A stretch of DNA of 64,000 bases from Lachnospiraceae bacterium (GCA_017619615.1 JAFZRY010000021.1:1-64000); one strand, 5' to 3'. Counted from the stretch's first letter, positions 50,108 to 59,259 are shown. Notes: a model not told the origin generated them from the sequence alone. Translations and numbers: made by a program.

Positions 50108-50135
50108 ACGAAAGACGATTAAAGCGTTACAATGT
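50107..50135 (+). promoter_or_regulatory. Promoter of the SDR gene
   Basis: TTGACG (50107-50112), 17-bp spacer and TACAAT (50130-50135), 36 bp before the ATG. Confidence 0.6.
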
Positions 50136-50170
50136 TCCCGCAAATGATTAATTCCCTCAGGAGGCAAAAA

Positions 50171-50914
50171 ATGGGAAAATTAGACGGAAAAGTAGCAATC
50201 GTTACCGGTTCCACTTCCGGTATGGGTCGTGAGACGGCTTTCCTGTTCGCGAAGGAAGGCGCTAAGGTCGTCGTGACCGGCCGCAACGAAGCCCGCGCCA
50301 AAGCGGTCGTGGACCAGATCAAGGCCGACGGCGGCGAAGCCATCTACGTCCTGGCCGATGCGGCCGACAGCAATTTCGCGCAGGTCATCTTTGACAAGAC
50401 CATGGAAGCCTACGGCACCATCGACGTCCTGATGAACAACGCCGGCATGCTGTCTCTGGCCCAGTTCGCCACCATCACCGAAAAGGAATTCATGGATGAC
50501 ATCTATATCAACGTCACCAGCGCGCTGATGCTGAGCCAGAAGGTCGCTCCGGTCATGCAGGCCAAGGGCGACGGCCACATCATCAACGTGGCTTCCATCG
50601 TCGGCTGGGCGGCCCACTGGGGCTTCGTGGCCTACGTCACCAGCAAGCACGCGATGGTCGGCCTGACCAAGGCCATGGCCAACGAGCTGGCTCCCACGAT
50701 CCACGTCAACGGCATCTGCCCCGGCGCGATCAAGACCGCCATGCTGGCTTCCGTCGGCGGCGAGGACGTGTTCCAGCCCATGATCGACCGCACCTGCCTG
50801 CACCGTCTGGGCGAAGGCGAAGAGATCGCGAAGGTCGCGCTGTTCCTGGCGACCACCGATTCCTCCTTCGTGGACGGCCAGCTGATCCGCGTGGACGGCG
50901 GCGTGGATGTCTGA
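50171..50914 (+). CDS. Short-chain dehydrogenase/reductase, FabG-like
   Basis: A 247-aa NAD(P)-dependent oxidoreductase. Cofactor motif TGSTSGMG (12-19), NNAG (89-92) and the catalytic triad Ser142, Tyr155 and Lys159 (NVASIV...AYVTSK) are all present; VDGG near the C-terminus is also typical. The substrate is unknown; oxo-acyl, sugar or steroid/bile acid-type ketones are all possible for classical SDRs. CAGGAGG lies before the ATG at 50171; an upstream in-frame ATG at 50132 lacks a site. Confidence 0.92.
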   Translation: MGKLDGKVAIVTGSTSGMGRETAFLFAKEGAKVVVTGRNEARAKAVVDQIKADGGEAIYVLADAADSNFAQVIFDKTMEAYGTIDVLMNNAGMLSLAQFATITEKEFMDDIYINVTSALMLSQKVAPVMQAKGDGHIINVASIVGWAAHWGFVAYVTSKHAMVGLTKAMANELAPTIHVNGICPGAIKTAMLASVGGEDVFQPMIDRTCLHRLGEGEEIAKVALFLATTDSSFVDGQLIRVDGGVDV

Positions 50915-50937
50915 TCCTTCCGGACGGACTGATGCGG

Positions 50938-50965
50938 AAAGGGGCGGGGCGACCCGCCTCTTTTC
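50938..50965 (+). terminator. Terminator after the SDR gene
   Basis: GAAAGGGGCGGG-GCGA-CCCGCCTCTTTTC, an almost perfect 12-bp stem ending in T-rich sequence. Confidence 0.8.
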
Positions 50966-51012
50966 TTTTCGGTGAAGGCCCTCACCTCTGTCAATTTTTT
51001 ATCAATTTCCCC

Positions 51013-51041
51013 TTTACAAACCGTCCGTTTTCTGCTACACT
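51013..51041 (+). promoter_or_regulatory. Promoter of tmRNA
   Basis: TTTACA (51013-51018), 17-bp spacer and TACACT (51036-51041), about 33 bp before the mature 5' end. Confidence 0.6.
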
Positions 51042-51073
51042 GACCTTCTACCGGGTTGAAAAGCCCGAAAACC

Positions 51074-51416
51074 GGGGTTGTACCGGTTTCGACGGGGGTT
51101 TTGAAGCCCCGGGAGCCATCCGCAGACCGTGGCTGCGTAAAAAAACGGACTTAAATATAAACGCTAACGACAATTACGCGTTAGCCGCTTAAGCGGCTTG
51201 TCGGCCCGGGGCTGCCTGCCCCCCCGGTACACCGGCATCATGAACGGCGGGGCACTGCTGTCCTTAAGCTTTGCGGGACAGTTAGTACAATGAAGCTACT
51301 AAAGCCCTGAGCCCGTCTGCGGGCGCCCGGCGGAGGGAATGATAAACCGCAGACTATGATGGTAGGGCCTGGTGTGAATAGGCTTTCGGACAGGGGTTCG
51401 ACTCCCCTCAGCTCCA
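51074..51416 (+). ncRNA. ssrA: Transfer-messenger RNA (tmRNA), one-piece form
   Basis: The 343-nt RNA rescues stalled ribosomes and tags the nascent peptide. The 5' end GGGGTTG (51074-51080) pairs with CAGCTCC (51409-51415) to form the acceptor stem. The T-arm AGGGGTTCGACTCCCCT sits next to it and CGGTTTCGACGGGG is the characteristic 5' signature. The tag frame runs GCT (51163) to TAA (51190-51192) and encodes ANDNYALAA, ending in the ALAA degron. CCA is not encoded, so it must be added after transcription. SmpB is not in the window. Confidence 0.96.
51163..51192 (+). other. tmRNA proteolysis tag reading frame (ANDNYALAA)
   Basis: Nine codons plus TAA inside tmRNA; the resume codon is inferred to be GCT at 51163 by analogy with related tmRNAs. 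The C-terminal LAA is the ClpXP recognition end. Confidence 0.85.
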
Positions 51417-51423
51417 TAGCTGA

Positions 51424-51470
51424 AAAAACCGCGCATGTACGCATATCGCGTAGGTGCGCGGCTTTTTTAT
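51424..51470 (+). terminator. tmRNA terminator
   Basis: CCGCGCA (51429-51435) pairs with TGCGCGG (51455-51461), with an inner TACGC/GCGTA stem, A-rich on the left and six T on the right. Confidence 0.88.
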
Positions 51471-51483
51471 TCAGCCGGAGCAG

Positions 51484-51510
51484 GGCCGCCGGGGGACCGT
51501 CCCCCCCATG
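51484..51510. repeat. Degenerate GGGACCGTCCC repeat
   Basis: GCCGCCGGGGGACCGTCCCCCCC between the tmRNA terminator and the broken TIR gene, a member of the dispersed family. Confidence 0.4.
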
Positions 51511-51512
51511 CA

Positions 51513-53687
51513 TCATTCCGCGGTCTGGCCGATGAGTTCGTCCAGCGTGCCGTAGAGCGTGCCGATCAGGGCGCGGCCGTCTTCGAGGAGGGCGACGGAG
51601 GCGGAGCTGTCGGCGGTGAAGCCGATGTCCGTGAAGCGGAGGCCTTCCGGGGCGGTATAGTGGTAGAGCAGGGTACCGGTCTGGACGGCGTAGACGTGGA
51701 TGATGTTGCGGGTAAGGCCCGAGAGCAGGATCAGTTTGGAGCCGTCGGGGCTGAATTCGCACTGGTGCGTGTAGCCGGTGCCGCGCAGCACGTGGACCAT
51801 CTTCCCGGTCGAAAGGTCAAAGACAGCGCAGCGCGGGTCGAAGCCGCCGCAGGAGGCCATCAGGTCGCCGTGGAAGACCAGGTCAGTGACGGAATTGTAG
51901 CAGTGCTCGGCGACACACCAGGAGTACTTCACGTTGTCCGGGTCGCGGATGTCAAATGCCTCGATAAAGCCGTCGTAATGCGTGTACACGGCGTATTTGG
52001 TCTCCGGATCGGTATAGATGGCCGCCTTGCGGTTTGCGTTGCCGGGCGGCGTGGAATAGTAATCGCTGCAGACGTGGCGCAGTTCGCCCAGCATGATATT
52101 CTGCGAGGGGTCGGTGTAGCGCGGCGTCGTGACGAGCTCACCATCGAAGCTGTCCGCCAGCCGGGCCTTCACGGTCCCGTCCAATGACATGATCTTCATG
52201 CCGATGCCATAGCCGGGCGAGCCCATGACGACGGACTGTCCGTCCGGGGACAGGTCCACCAGGAACGGCTGGAGATAGCTGTCCAGGCCGCCTTCCGTGG
52301 CTAGGATCTCCTCTTCGGCGCCGGTCTCCGGGTCCCAGACGGCCATCGCCGACCGCAGCGGGATCAGCAGCTGCCCGTCCTCCAGGGCGAAGATCCGCTC
52401 CCCGATGTTCCAGGCCATGCCGTCGCTCCGGTTGAACTCCCCGACATGTTCGCCGGTCTCCGTATCGTACACGTTGATGAAATTGTACCACGAATCCACC
52501 GTGTAGAAATACCGGTCGTCCTGCGTGAAGCCGACGCTGCTGAGCGTGGCGTTTTCCGCCCGCGACACCGTGTGCAGCAGGCCGCCGTTCTCCGCATCGA
52601 TCAGCGTGGCGGAGTTCAGGTTGGTGATCCCGAGCAGGTATTTGTCGTTGTGGGAGAAGACGAGAGAATCAAACTGGCGGTTGTCGTTGTCGATGGTCTG
52701 CACGGTCTCGAAGGAGCCGGTGTAGACCGCATATTCCAGCGCGGTGTAGAGGTCTTCGTCATTGCCTTCCCCGACCGTCTCCCGCATGGCCGCCGCCTGC
52801 GCGAGGACCTTTTTGGCGGGGATCTTGTTGCCGCTGCCGACAGAGATATTGGCCTGTTCGATCATGACCTTCATTTCGTTGCTGACAGCCAGGTCGCGCT
52901 GGCGGGAGACCTCGTCTTTCTGGCGGGAGATCTCCTCGTTCTGCTGGGATATTTCATCGTTCTGGCGCAGGATCTCGTCGTTCTGTTTGGAGATCTCATC
53001 GCTTTTCCGCGATATTTCTTCATTCTGCTGCAGGATCTGCTCGTTCTGCGCGCTGATCTGCCGGTTCTTGATCAGGGCGAAGGTCAGGAAGCCCGCCAGC
53101 ACGGCGAAGGCGGACAGGAGGGCGGCGGCGGTGATGCGGCGTTTCCGGCGCCGCGCGCGCTGGCGCAGGTCGTCGAAGTGGACGCCCAGCATCGGGGCGA
53201 GCAGGCGCAGCTTTTCATCGCCCAGTTTTTTGACCGAGGCGGACAGCTGGTCCGCGCGCACGTCGCCCGCCAGCGGCTCGACGTTCACGGTCTTCCCGTC
53301 CACGACGGCCGTGCGCAGCTGCAGCGGGAAACTGTCGTCCGGCTCCCCTTCCACCAGGATGGCCAGGATGTGGTCCCGCCGGCCGAGCTCAATAAAATAG
53401 TCCAGTTCGGTCATGCACCAGCGGGATTCCAGATAGCGCGGCGAGCAGACGGCGATCAGCCACTCGGAGCTTTACAGCGCCGCGCGGATATCGGCCCCCA
53501 GGTCCGTGGAGAGCGGCAGTTCTTCCTTGTCACGGAAAACGCGTCCCATTTTCCGCCGTCCGGAGCTTTTCCGGATATCGCTCGGGATCCCGAAATTCTC
53601 GATCATCGTATGGAGCTTCTGGGCGATCACCTCGTCCGGCTCCACGTGACGGTAGGAAATAAACGCGGTATACTGAAATTCCTGCAT
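51513..53687 (-). pseudogene. TIR-TM-coiled coil-WD40 protein interrupted by one in-frame stop
   Basis: Leftward gene of about 724 codons. It starts at ATG 53687 with GGAGG upstream and begins a TIR domain (FISYRHVEPDEV, MGRVFRDKEELPLSTDLG). A single TAA at 53472-53474 ends this frame after 71 codons. Directly beyond it, in the same frame, the TIR domain continues (SSEWLIAVCSPRYLESRWCMTELDYFI), with the WCxxE Glu of TIR NAD-cleaving sites. Then come a membrane helix (about residues 185-207), a coiled coil of near-identical QNDEI/QNEEIS units and a C-terminal WD40-like propeller. The position of the stop normally holds Glu in relatives (recalled), so GAA to TAA fits. It is a nonsense pseudogene unless TAA is read through. 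Intact versions could be NAD-depleting defence effectors. Confidence 0.85.
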
Positions 53688-53852
53688 CTGTCTGTCCTCC
53701 TGAAAAACGGCGGATTCCTTTGTTATGATGATAATAAAACGGGGCCGATTTCTCAAGCGGTTTTTGCGGACAGGAGAAGACGGGAGACGGTTCTCCGTCT
53801 TGCATATTGCCGCCGTTTATCGTACAATGAGGCGGAATGAACGGGACCGGAG

Positions 53853-53874
53853 ATGACAGAGGAACGTTCCCTGC
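53853..53874. repeat. TGACAGAGG-family repeat, half-site variant
   Basis: ATGACAGAGGAACGTTCCCTG matches the left arm and centre of the repeats at 16771 and 43516 but lacks the final TCAT; it overlaps the upstream part of the K+ channel gene leader. Confidence 0.45.
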
Positions 53875-53900
53875 CGCCCGGCCGTCGACAGGAGTTTTCC

Positions 53901-54671
53901 ATGGACCGCAAACGGCTTTTTGAGATCATTGAGAAGGACGACGACAACGATAAGCTGAGCCTGGCGTACGATATTTTTATGATCGTCATGATCCTGATCA
54001 GCCTGATTCCGCTCGCGTTCAAGGGCGAGAACCCGGTGTTCACGATCATGGACAAGATGGCGGTGACCGTCTTCATCATCGACTACCTGCTGCGGTGGTT
54101 CACCGCGGATTACAAATTCGGCGATCACAGCTGGAAATCGTTCGCGCGGTACCCGTTCAGTTTCTTCGCGATCGTGGACCTGATCGCGATCCTGCCCTCG
54201 CTCAGCATCATCAGCAACAGCTTCCGGGCGCTGCGCATCCTGCGTATGGTGCGGGCGCTGCGCGTGGTGCGCGTGTTCAAGGCGCTGCGGTATTCGCGGA
54301 GTTTCGAGATCATCGGCGACGTGCTGCACGAGTCCAAGCGGTCGCTGATCGCGGTGGGCGCGCTGGCCATCGGCTATATCCTGATCTCCGCGCTGGTCAT
54401 TTTCAACGTGGAGCCGGAATCGTTCGGCAACTTTTTCGACGCGGTCTACTGGGCTACGGTCTCGCTGACGACGGTGGGGTACGGGGACATCTACCCGGTG
54501 ACCACGATCGGGCGGATCATCACGATGGTGTCCGCGATGTTCGGGATCGCCGTCGTGGCGCTGCCCGCCGGCATCATCACCGCGGGCTACGTGAGCGAGG
54601 TCCGGCGCCGGGACGAGGAAAAGCAGGCAGAGAAAGCGCGGGCGGCCGCGCAGGAAAACGCAGAGGAGTAA
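53901..54671 (+). CDS. Voltage-gated-type potassium channel
   Basis: A 256-aa six-helix K+ channel. The S4 segment carries regularly spaced Arg (RALRILRMVRALRVVRVFKALR), the pore helix and selectivity filter read TTVGYGD and S6 ends AGIITAGYV. It is close in plan to KvAP and related prokaryotic channels. The short C-terminal tail is charged (RRRDEEKQAEK). The ATG at 53901 is chosen because AGGAG lies 6 bp upstream; an ATG at 53853 lies inside the repeat and is rejected. The next gene starts 9 bp after the stop. Confidence 0.93.
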   Translation: MDRKRLFEIIEKDDDNDKLSLAYDIFMIVMILISLIPLAFKGENPVFTIMDKMAVTVFIIDYLLRWFTADYKFGDHSWKSFARYPFSFFAIVDLIAILPSLSIISNSFRALRILRMVRALRVVRVFKALRYSRSFEIIGDVLHESKRSLIAVGALAIGYILISALVIFNVEPESFGNFFDAVYWATVSLTTVGYGDIYPVTTIGRIITMVSAMFGIAVVALPAGIITAGYVSEVRRRDEEKQAEKARAAAQENAEE

Positions 54672-54680
54672 ATTGCAGAC

Positions 54681-55226
54681 ATGGAATTATACTACGGAAG
54701 GCCGGCGGATGAGACCGGCCGCCTGGCCCGGGAGATCCGGACCTATGACCTGCTGGACAGCCTGGGCATCCCCTACCGCCGCACGGACCACGAGGCGGCG
54801 GGCACGATGGAGGCCTGCAACGCGATCGACGCCGTCCTGGGCGTCGTCATCTGCAAAAACCTGTTCCTGTGCAATCACCAGAAGACGCGCTATTATCTGC
54901 TGCTGATGCCGGGAGACAAGAAATTCAAGACCAAGGAACTGTCGAAGCAGATCAATTCCGCGCGCCTGTCCTTCGCGGACGCGGACGACATGCTGAAATA
55001 CCTGGATATCGAGCCCGGCGCGGTCAGCGTCATGGGCCTGATGAACGATAAGGAACACGCGGTGCAGCTGCTGATCGACGAGGACGTGCTGGACGAGGAG
55101 GAATTCGGCTGCCATCCCTGCGTGAACACCTCCAGTCTGAAAATGAAGACGGCAGACGTGATCGGAAAGTTCCTGCCGGCCGTCGGCCACGACTATTTCC
55201 CGGTGCACCTGGTGGGAGAGGATTAA
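54681..55226 (+). CDS. YbaK/ProX-type aminoacyl-tRNA deacylase
   Basis: A 181-aa editing-domain protein of the ProXp-ala/YbaK (EbsC) family, which hydrolyses mischarged tRNA such as Ala-tRNA(Pro). The conserved blocks are YRRTDHEAAGTMEACNAID, CKNLFLCNHQKTRYYLLLMPGDKKF and the active-site loop FGCHPCVNTSSLKM, where GxxP holds the GCHP signature. It sits 9 bp after the K+ channel gene and 4 bp before the macrodomain gene, so the three form an operon. Which tRNA it edits is not decided. Confidence 0.9.
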   Translation: MELYYGRPADETGRLAREIRTYDLLDSLGIPYRRTDHEAAGTMEACNAIDAVLGVVICKNLFLCNHQKTRYYLLLMPGDKKFKTKELSKQINSARLSFADADDMLKYLDIEPGAVSVMGLMNDKEHAVQLLIDEDVLDEEEFGCHPCVNTSSLKMKTADVIGKFLPAVGHDYFPVHLVGED

Positions 55227-55229
55227 AGT

Positions 55230-56438
55230 ATGGCGCTCACCATCATACGCAACGACATCACCAAAATGGCGGCGGATGCCATCGTCAACACGGCCGGCAG
55301 CGAGCCGCGTGTCGGCCGCGGCTGCGATATCGCCGTGTACCGGGCCGCGGGCTATGACGAGCTGCTCGCGTACCGCACGGAACACGTCGGCACCGTGCCC
55401 GAGGGGGAAGTATTCCTGACCCCCGGTTTTGCGCTGCCCGCGAAACATATCATCCACGCGGTGAGCCCGCTGTACCGGGACGGCTCGCAGGGCGAAGAGG
55501 AAAAGCTTCGGTCCTGCTACCGCAAAAGCCTGGAACTGGCGGCGGCGCAGGGCTTCCGTTCGGTCGCGTTCCCGCTGATCGCGACGGGCAGCTTCGGCTA
55601 CCCGAAGGAAGAAGGCCTGCGGATCGCGGCGGACGAGATCAACGCGTTCCTGCTGCGGCACGAGATGCAGGTGTATCTGGTGGTGTTCGGCGATGAATCG
55701 GTTGCGCTGGGGCGGAAGATCACACCGCACCTGGAAGCGTATATCGACAGCCACTACGCGCAGGAGAAGGCCCGGGAAGAGTACGGGAGCGTACAGGAAG
55801 ACCGGCGGGAGTCCGGATTCCGGGCGGATCTTTCCGCAGGCGCGATGCCCCGGCCCGCGGCTTCCCAGATGCGGCCGGCGGCTCCGGTGACGCCCCGCCC
55901 GGCAGCCTTCGCTCCGGCTTCGGAAACGGCGGATCAGGCGAAAGCCCCGAAAAAAAAGAGCACGTTCCTGTGGAGACCGAAGAAAAAAGAAGAGGCGCCT
56001 GCCCCGTCATCGGAACCGGTCCCGGTGGTCAAGGAAGAGGAGGTCCTCGACTTTGCCTCGGAACATGAAAGCAAACTGCAGGAACGCATCCGCCACATGT
56101 CGGACACCTTTTCGGAGTATCTGCTCTACCTGATCAAAGAGAAGGGCATGGACAACGCGGCGGTCTACAAGCGCGCCATCGTGGACAAAAAAGTCTTCTC
56201 CAAGATCAAAAACAATCCGGACTACCACCCGCAGAAACTCACCGCCCTGTGCCTGTGCGTCGGCGCCTGCCTGAACCTGGACGAGACGCGCGACCTGCTG
56301 GCGCGCGCCGGGTACGCGCTGTCGCCGAGCGACAAGACGGACATCATTTTTGCGTACTTCATCGAGAATGAGATCTATGACATGATCGAACTGGATATCC
56401 AGCTGGAGGAACACGGCCTGCCGTGCATTATTGAGTAA
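55230..56438 (+). CDS. Macrodomain protein with a C-terminal helical domain
   Basis: A 402-aa protein. The macrodomain covers residues 1-165 (ADAIVNTAGSEPRVGRGC, LIATGSFGYPKEEGL) with VGRGCD replacing the usual GGG.V loop. A Pro/Ala/Lys linker (about 185-270, PKKKSTFLWRPKKKEE) leads to a helical C-terminal domain (ERIRHMSDTFSEYLLYLIKE, AVYKRAIVDKKVFSKIKNNP, DLLARAGYALSPSDKTDI). This end resembles an XRE-like HTH variant seen after macrodomains in Firmicutes (recalled). It may recognise ADP-ribosylated targets and bind nucleic acid or protein. A second macrodomain occurs at 7.2 kb. Confidence 0.82.
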   Translation: MALTIIRNDITKMAADAIVNTAGSEPRVGRGCDIAVYRAAGYDELLAYRTEHVGTVPEGEVFLTPGFALPAKHIIHAVSPLYRDGSQGEEEKLRSCYRKSLELAAAQGFRSVAFPLIATGSFGYPKEEGLRIAADEINAFLLRHEMQVYLVVFGDESVALGRKITPHLEAYIDSHYAQEKAREEYGSVQEDRRESGFRADLSAGAMPRPAASQMRPAAPVTPRPAAFAPASETADQAKAPKKKSTFLWRPKKKEEAPAPSSEPVPVVKEEEVLDFASEHESKLQERIRHMSDTFSEYLLYLIKEKGMDNAAVYKRAIVDKKVFSKIKNNPDYHPQKLTALCLCVGACLNLDETRDLLARAGYALSPSDKTDIIFAYFIENEIYDMIELDIQLEEHGLPCIIE

Positions 56439-56489
56439 GACGAAATCTGCCAAAAGGAGGCGGACTTTGCCGGGACGGCGAGGAAATAG

Positions 56490-57020
56490 ATGGAACGGGC
56501 AAAAGAATTGTTTCTGAAATACAGCGGAAACGGGTACTTCATGGACCTGGACGGCGTCGGTCATGAATATGCCGCATACCGCGTTCCGAAAGAGACGGAA
56601 GAACTGTGGGCGCAGGAGTTTATTTCCGGTTTCCTGAGATCGGAAACGCAGGGAAAAGAAGCGCTGCGGGCTTACTCGACCGTGACGGAACTGGTGAGGA
56701 AAAACGGGCGGGCCGGTATTTGGGAGAAATGCCTGTATTACCCGCTCAGGGCCGGACATCTGGATGACGTCACGATCCTGTTCATGCTGCGCAGCAGTTT
56801 CCGGATGGCGGAACGGGCGGTTAAAAAACGCGGCTTTTCGCGGGAAGACGCCGGTGCGTATCTGCAGGAACTGGAGGGGTATAATCAGCAGGTCCGGGAC
56901 CGGGCGGAAAAAGGGACGCTTACGCGGACGGCAGACTACGTGATGCGGGAGTTTTCCGATCCGGAGTATGTTGCGTGGTATCTGGACGATTTGAAAATGA
57001 AGTGGAAGGGGCTGTTCTGA
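56490..57020 (+). CDS. Unknown 176-aa protein
   Basis: Not recognised. A soluble, mostly helical protein without membrane segment or Cys motif; the acidic/basic pattern and FMLRSSFRMAERAVKKRGFSRED segment suggest a compact helical fold. GAGGAAATAG lies before the ATG at 56490. It follows the macrodomain gene by 51 bp and may belong to the same transcript. Confidence 0.6.
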   Translation: MERAKELFLKYSGNGYFMDLDGVGHEYAAYRVPKETEELWAQEFISGFLRSETQGKEALRAYSTVTELVRKNGRAGIWEKCLYYPLRAGHLDDVTILFMLRSSFRMAERAVKKRGFSREDAGAYLQELEGYNQQVRDRAEKGTLTRTADYVMREFSDPEYVAWYLDDLKMKWKGLF

Positions 57021-57095
57021 GGGACGGTCCCGGCGCGTGCCGCTGGTTTTCAAGTCCATCCGGCCGTTTGAATAATTATTTGTGTATTCTTTCAG

Positions 57096-57125
57096 GGTCG
57101 CCCGCGCGGCGACCTGTTTTATTTT
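57096..57125 (+). terminator. Terminator before the VWA gene
   Basis: GGTCGCC (57096-57102) pairs with GGCGACC (57108-57114), followed by TGTTTTATTTT. Confidence 0.75.
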
Positions 57126-57134
57126 GCGCTGCCG

Positions 57135-57140
57135 TATAAT
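57135..57140 (+). promoter_or_regulatory. Probable -10 of the VWA gene
   Basis: TATAAT 54 bp before the ATG at 57194; no clear -35 is seen because the terminator hairpin fills that position. Confidence 0.35.
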
Positions 57141-57193
57141 GGCCCCGAAAAGAAAACCTCCCCGGCGGGGAATCATAAAAGGAGGAATATACG

Positions 57194-57889
57194 ATGCGCA
57201 AAGGTTTAACGGAAGTGGTTTTCATCTTAGACAGAAGCGGGTCCATGAGCGGCCTGGAGGCGGACACGATCGGCGGCTTCAACTCCCTGATCGAAAAGCA
57301 GAAAAAGGAAGAGGGCGAGGCCCTGATCTCGACGGTGCTGTTCGACGATAAGATCGAGGTGCTGTACGACCGCGTGCCCGTGGACAAAATCGAGCCGATG
57401 ACGGACCGCCAGTATTACGTGCGCGGCTGCACGGCGCTGCTGGATGCGGTGGGCCGGGCGATCCATCACATCTCGCAGGTGCATAAGTACGCGCGGGAGG
57501 AGGACCGGCCGGAGAAGACGCTGTTCGTCATCACGACGGACGGGATGGAGAACGCCAGCCGGGAGTACAGTTATCAGAAAGTGAAGGAGATGGTGGAGCA
57601 CGAAAAGGAGAAGTACGGCTGGGAATTCCTGTTCCTGGGCGCGAATATCGATGCGGTGTCGGAAGCGCGGCGCTTCGGGATCGGTGCGGACCGGGCCGTG
57701 CGGTATGAGTGCGACAGTGCGGGAACGGAACTGAATTTCCGGGTCGTGTCCCGGGCGGTGTCGACGGTGCGGCGGGCGAAGAGTAAGGCGGAAGCCTCGG
57801 CGGCGATGGAGTGCTGCGTGGAGGAGATCCGCGCGGATTACGAGGCGCGCGGCGAAGAGAAAAAGCAGAAAGTGCGGCGTGCCAGATAA
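57194..57889 (+). CDS. Von Willebrand factor A-domain protein
   Basis: A 231-aa cytosolic VWA domain with a complete MIDAS metal site: DRSGSMSG (13-20), Thr in CTALLDAVG and Asp in ITTDGMENAS. VWA domains bind protein partners through Mg2+. AAAGGAGG precedes the ATG. No MoxR ATPase or TerD-like gene is adjacent, so the partner is unknown. The Lys/Arg-rich C-terminus (EEKKQKVRRAR) suggests nucleic-acid or acidic-protein contact. Confidence 0.9.
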   Translation: MRKGLTEVVFILDRSGSMSGLEADTIGGFNSLIEKQKKEEGEALISTVLFDDKIEVLYDRVPVDKIEPMTDRQYYVRGCTALLDAVGRAIHHISQVHKYAREEDRPEKTLFVITTDGMENASREYSYQKVKEMVEHEKEKYGWEFLFLGANIDAVSEARRFGIGADRAVRYECDSAGTELNFRVVSRAVSTVRRAKSKAEASAAMECCVEEIRADYEARGEEKKQKVRRAR

Positions 57890-57918
57890 GGCGGCGCCTC
57901 TTCCTTGCCGGCCCTGCT

Positions 57919-59259
57919 TTATTCCCTGCGCGCGACTTTCAGGCTGTAGCCGCCTTCGATGAGGACCAGCAGGATCCAGCCGATCGTGACGGCGGCGCAG
58001 ATGCCGGGGATGTTCCACAGGGGGATGAGGAGCGCGGAGAGGATGACGCGCAGGACGATCTGCGAGACAGACGCGATCATGGTCAGCCGCAGGCGCCCGA
58101 TGCCGCGGAAGAAGCCCTGAATGACTTCGCCCAGGAAGGCGAACAGATACGGCAGCGCCATGGTCCGCGCGTAGGTAGTGCCGGCGGCAATCACCTCTTT
58201 ATGCGAAGAAAACAGCCCGATGAAACGCGGCGCGAGCAGCCACAGGACGGCGCCCAGCACGGCCCACAGGATCACTTCGCAGCGGATCGCGGTGTAATAG
58301 AAGGCGCGCTCGCGGTCGCCGTCTTTTTTGCCCTTGCTCAGCGAGATCCCGACCACCATCGCGGCGCTGACGCCCTGCGAGAAGCAGAAGAGGAACTGCT
58401 CCACGCGCATGCTCATGTTGTAGCCGGTGACGGAGTGCGTGCCCAGCGGCGTCAGCATGCCCTGGATCAGGAAGCGGCCCACCATGACAACGGCCTGCTG
58501 CAGCGCGGCCGCCCAGGCGAAACTGAGGATAGCGCCGGCCTCGCGCCGGTCGATCCGGAGCTCGCCCCGTTTCAGGCGAAGCGGTTCGCAGTGTTTCGAG
58601 GTGTAAAGCGCCAGCCACAGGGTCGAAAGGATCTGGCAGAACACCGTGGAGCAGGCCACGCCCCGGATGCCCAGCTGCAGGACGCCGCACAGGAGCAGGT
58701 CCAGCAGCGCGTGCAGCACGGAAGAGACCAGCAGCACGTAAAAGGGCGTCCGGGAATTGCCCCAGGCGCGCAGCACGGCCGCGAAATAGTTGTACAGGTA
58801 GTTGAAGAGGAGGCAGCTCAGGATGATGACCAGGTAGGTCATCGCGTAGGCGATGACTTCCGGATCGTGGCCCTGTGCAACAAGAATGGAACGCGCCGCG
58901 AGCAGGCTGACGGCGGAGAGTGCCAGCGTGACGAGGCCGCCGCCGGTCAGCGCCGTGGCGTGGACCCTTTTCAGGCGTTCCCAGTCCTCGGCGCCGCAGA
59001 GCTGTCCGACCAGCACGCCGATGCCGATGCTGGCTCCCAGCAGCAGGGCGTACAGGATGTCCATGATGGGGGAGGCGATGCTGATGCCCGCAAGCGGGAG
59101 ATCGCCGAGGTATTTGCCGACCACCATGGCGTCGACGATATTGTAGAGCTGCTGGAAGATATTGCCCAGGATGATGGGGAGGGCAAACATCAGGAGGGTC
59201 GGCAGGGGCCGGCCGGTCAGCAGCACTTCTTTGTTCTGGGGATGGTGTTTCAGTTTCAT
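57919..59259 (-). CDS. MATE-family exporter (second copy type)
   Basis: A 446-aa antiporter of about 12 helices with the signatures LPIILGNIFQQLYNIVDAMVVGKYLG and SFAWAAALQQAVVMVGRFLIQ. It belongs to a different MATE clade from the 26.2-kb gene. It is read leftward, convergent with the VWA gene. No ribosome binding site is obvious next to the ATG at 59259 beyond an AT-rich leader; substrates are unknown. Confidence 0.93.
   Translation of the reverse strand: MKLKHHPQNKEVLLTGRPLPTLLMFALPIILGNIFQQLYNIVDAMVVGKYLGDLPLAGISIASPIMDILYALLLGASIGIGVLVGQLCGAEDWERLKRVHATALTGGGLVTLALSAVSLLAARSILVAQGHDPEVIAYAMTYLVIILSCLLFNYLYNYFAAVLRAWGNSRTPFYVLLVSSVLHALLDLLLCGVLQLGIRGVACSTVFCQILSTLWLALYTSKHCEPLRLKRGELRIDRREAGAILSFAWAAALQQAVVMVGRFLIQGMLTPLGTHSVTGYNMSMRVEQFLFCFSQGVSAAMVVGISLSKGKKDGDRERAFYYTAIRCEVILWAVLGAVLWLLAPRFIGLFSSHKEVIAAGTTYARTMALPYLFAFLGEVIQGFFRGIGRLRLTMIASVSQIVLRVILSALLIPLWNIPGICAAVTIGWILLVLIEGGYSLKVARRE

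Noticed and set aside
53853-53900. Upstream ATG for the K+ channel
   Set aside because: It lies inside a dispersed repeat and lacks a spaced ribosome binding site; the ATG at 53901 has AGGAG 6 bp away.
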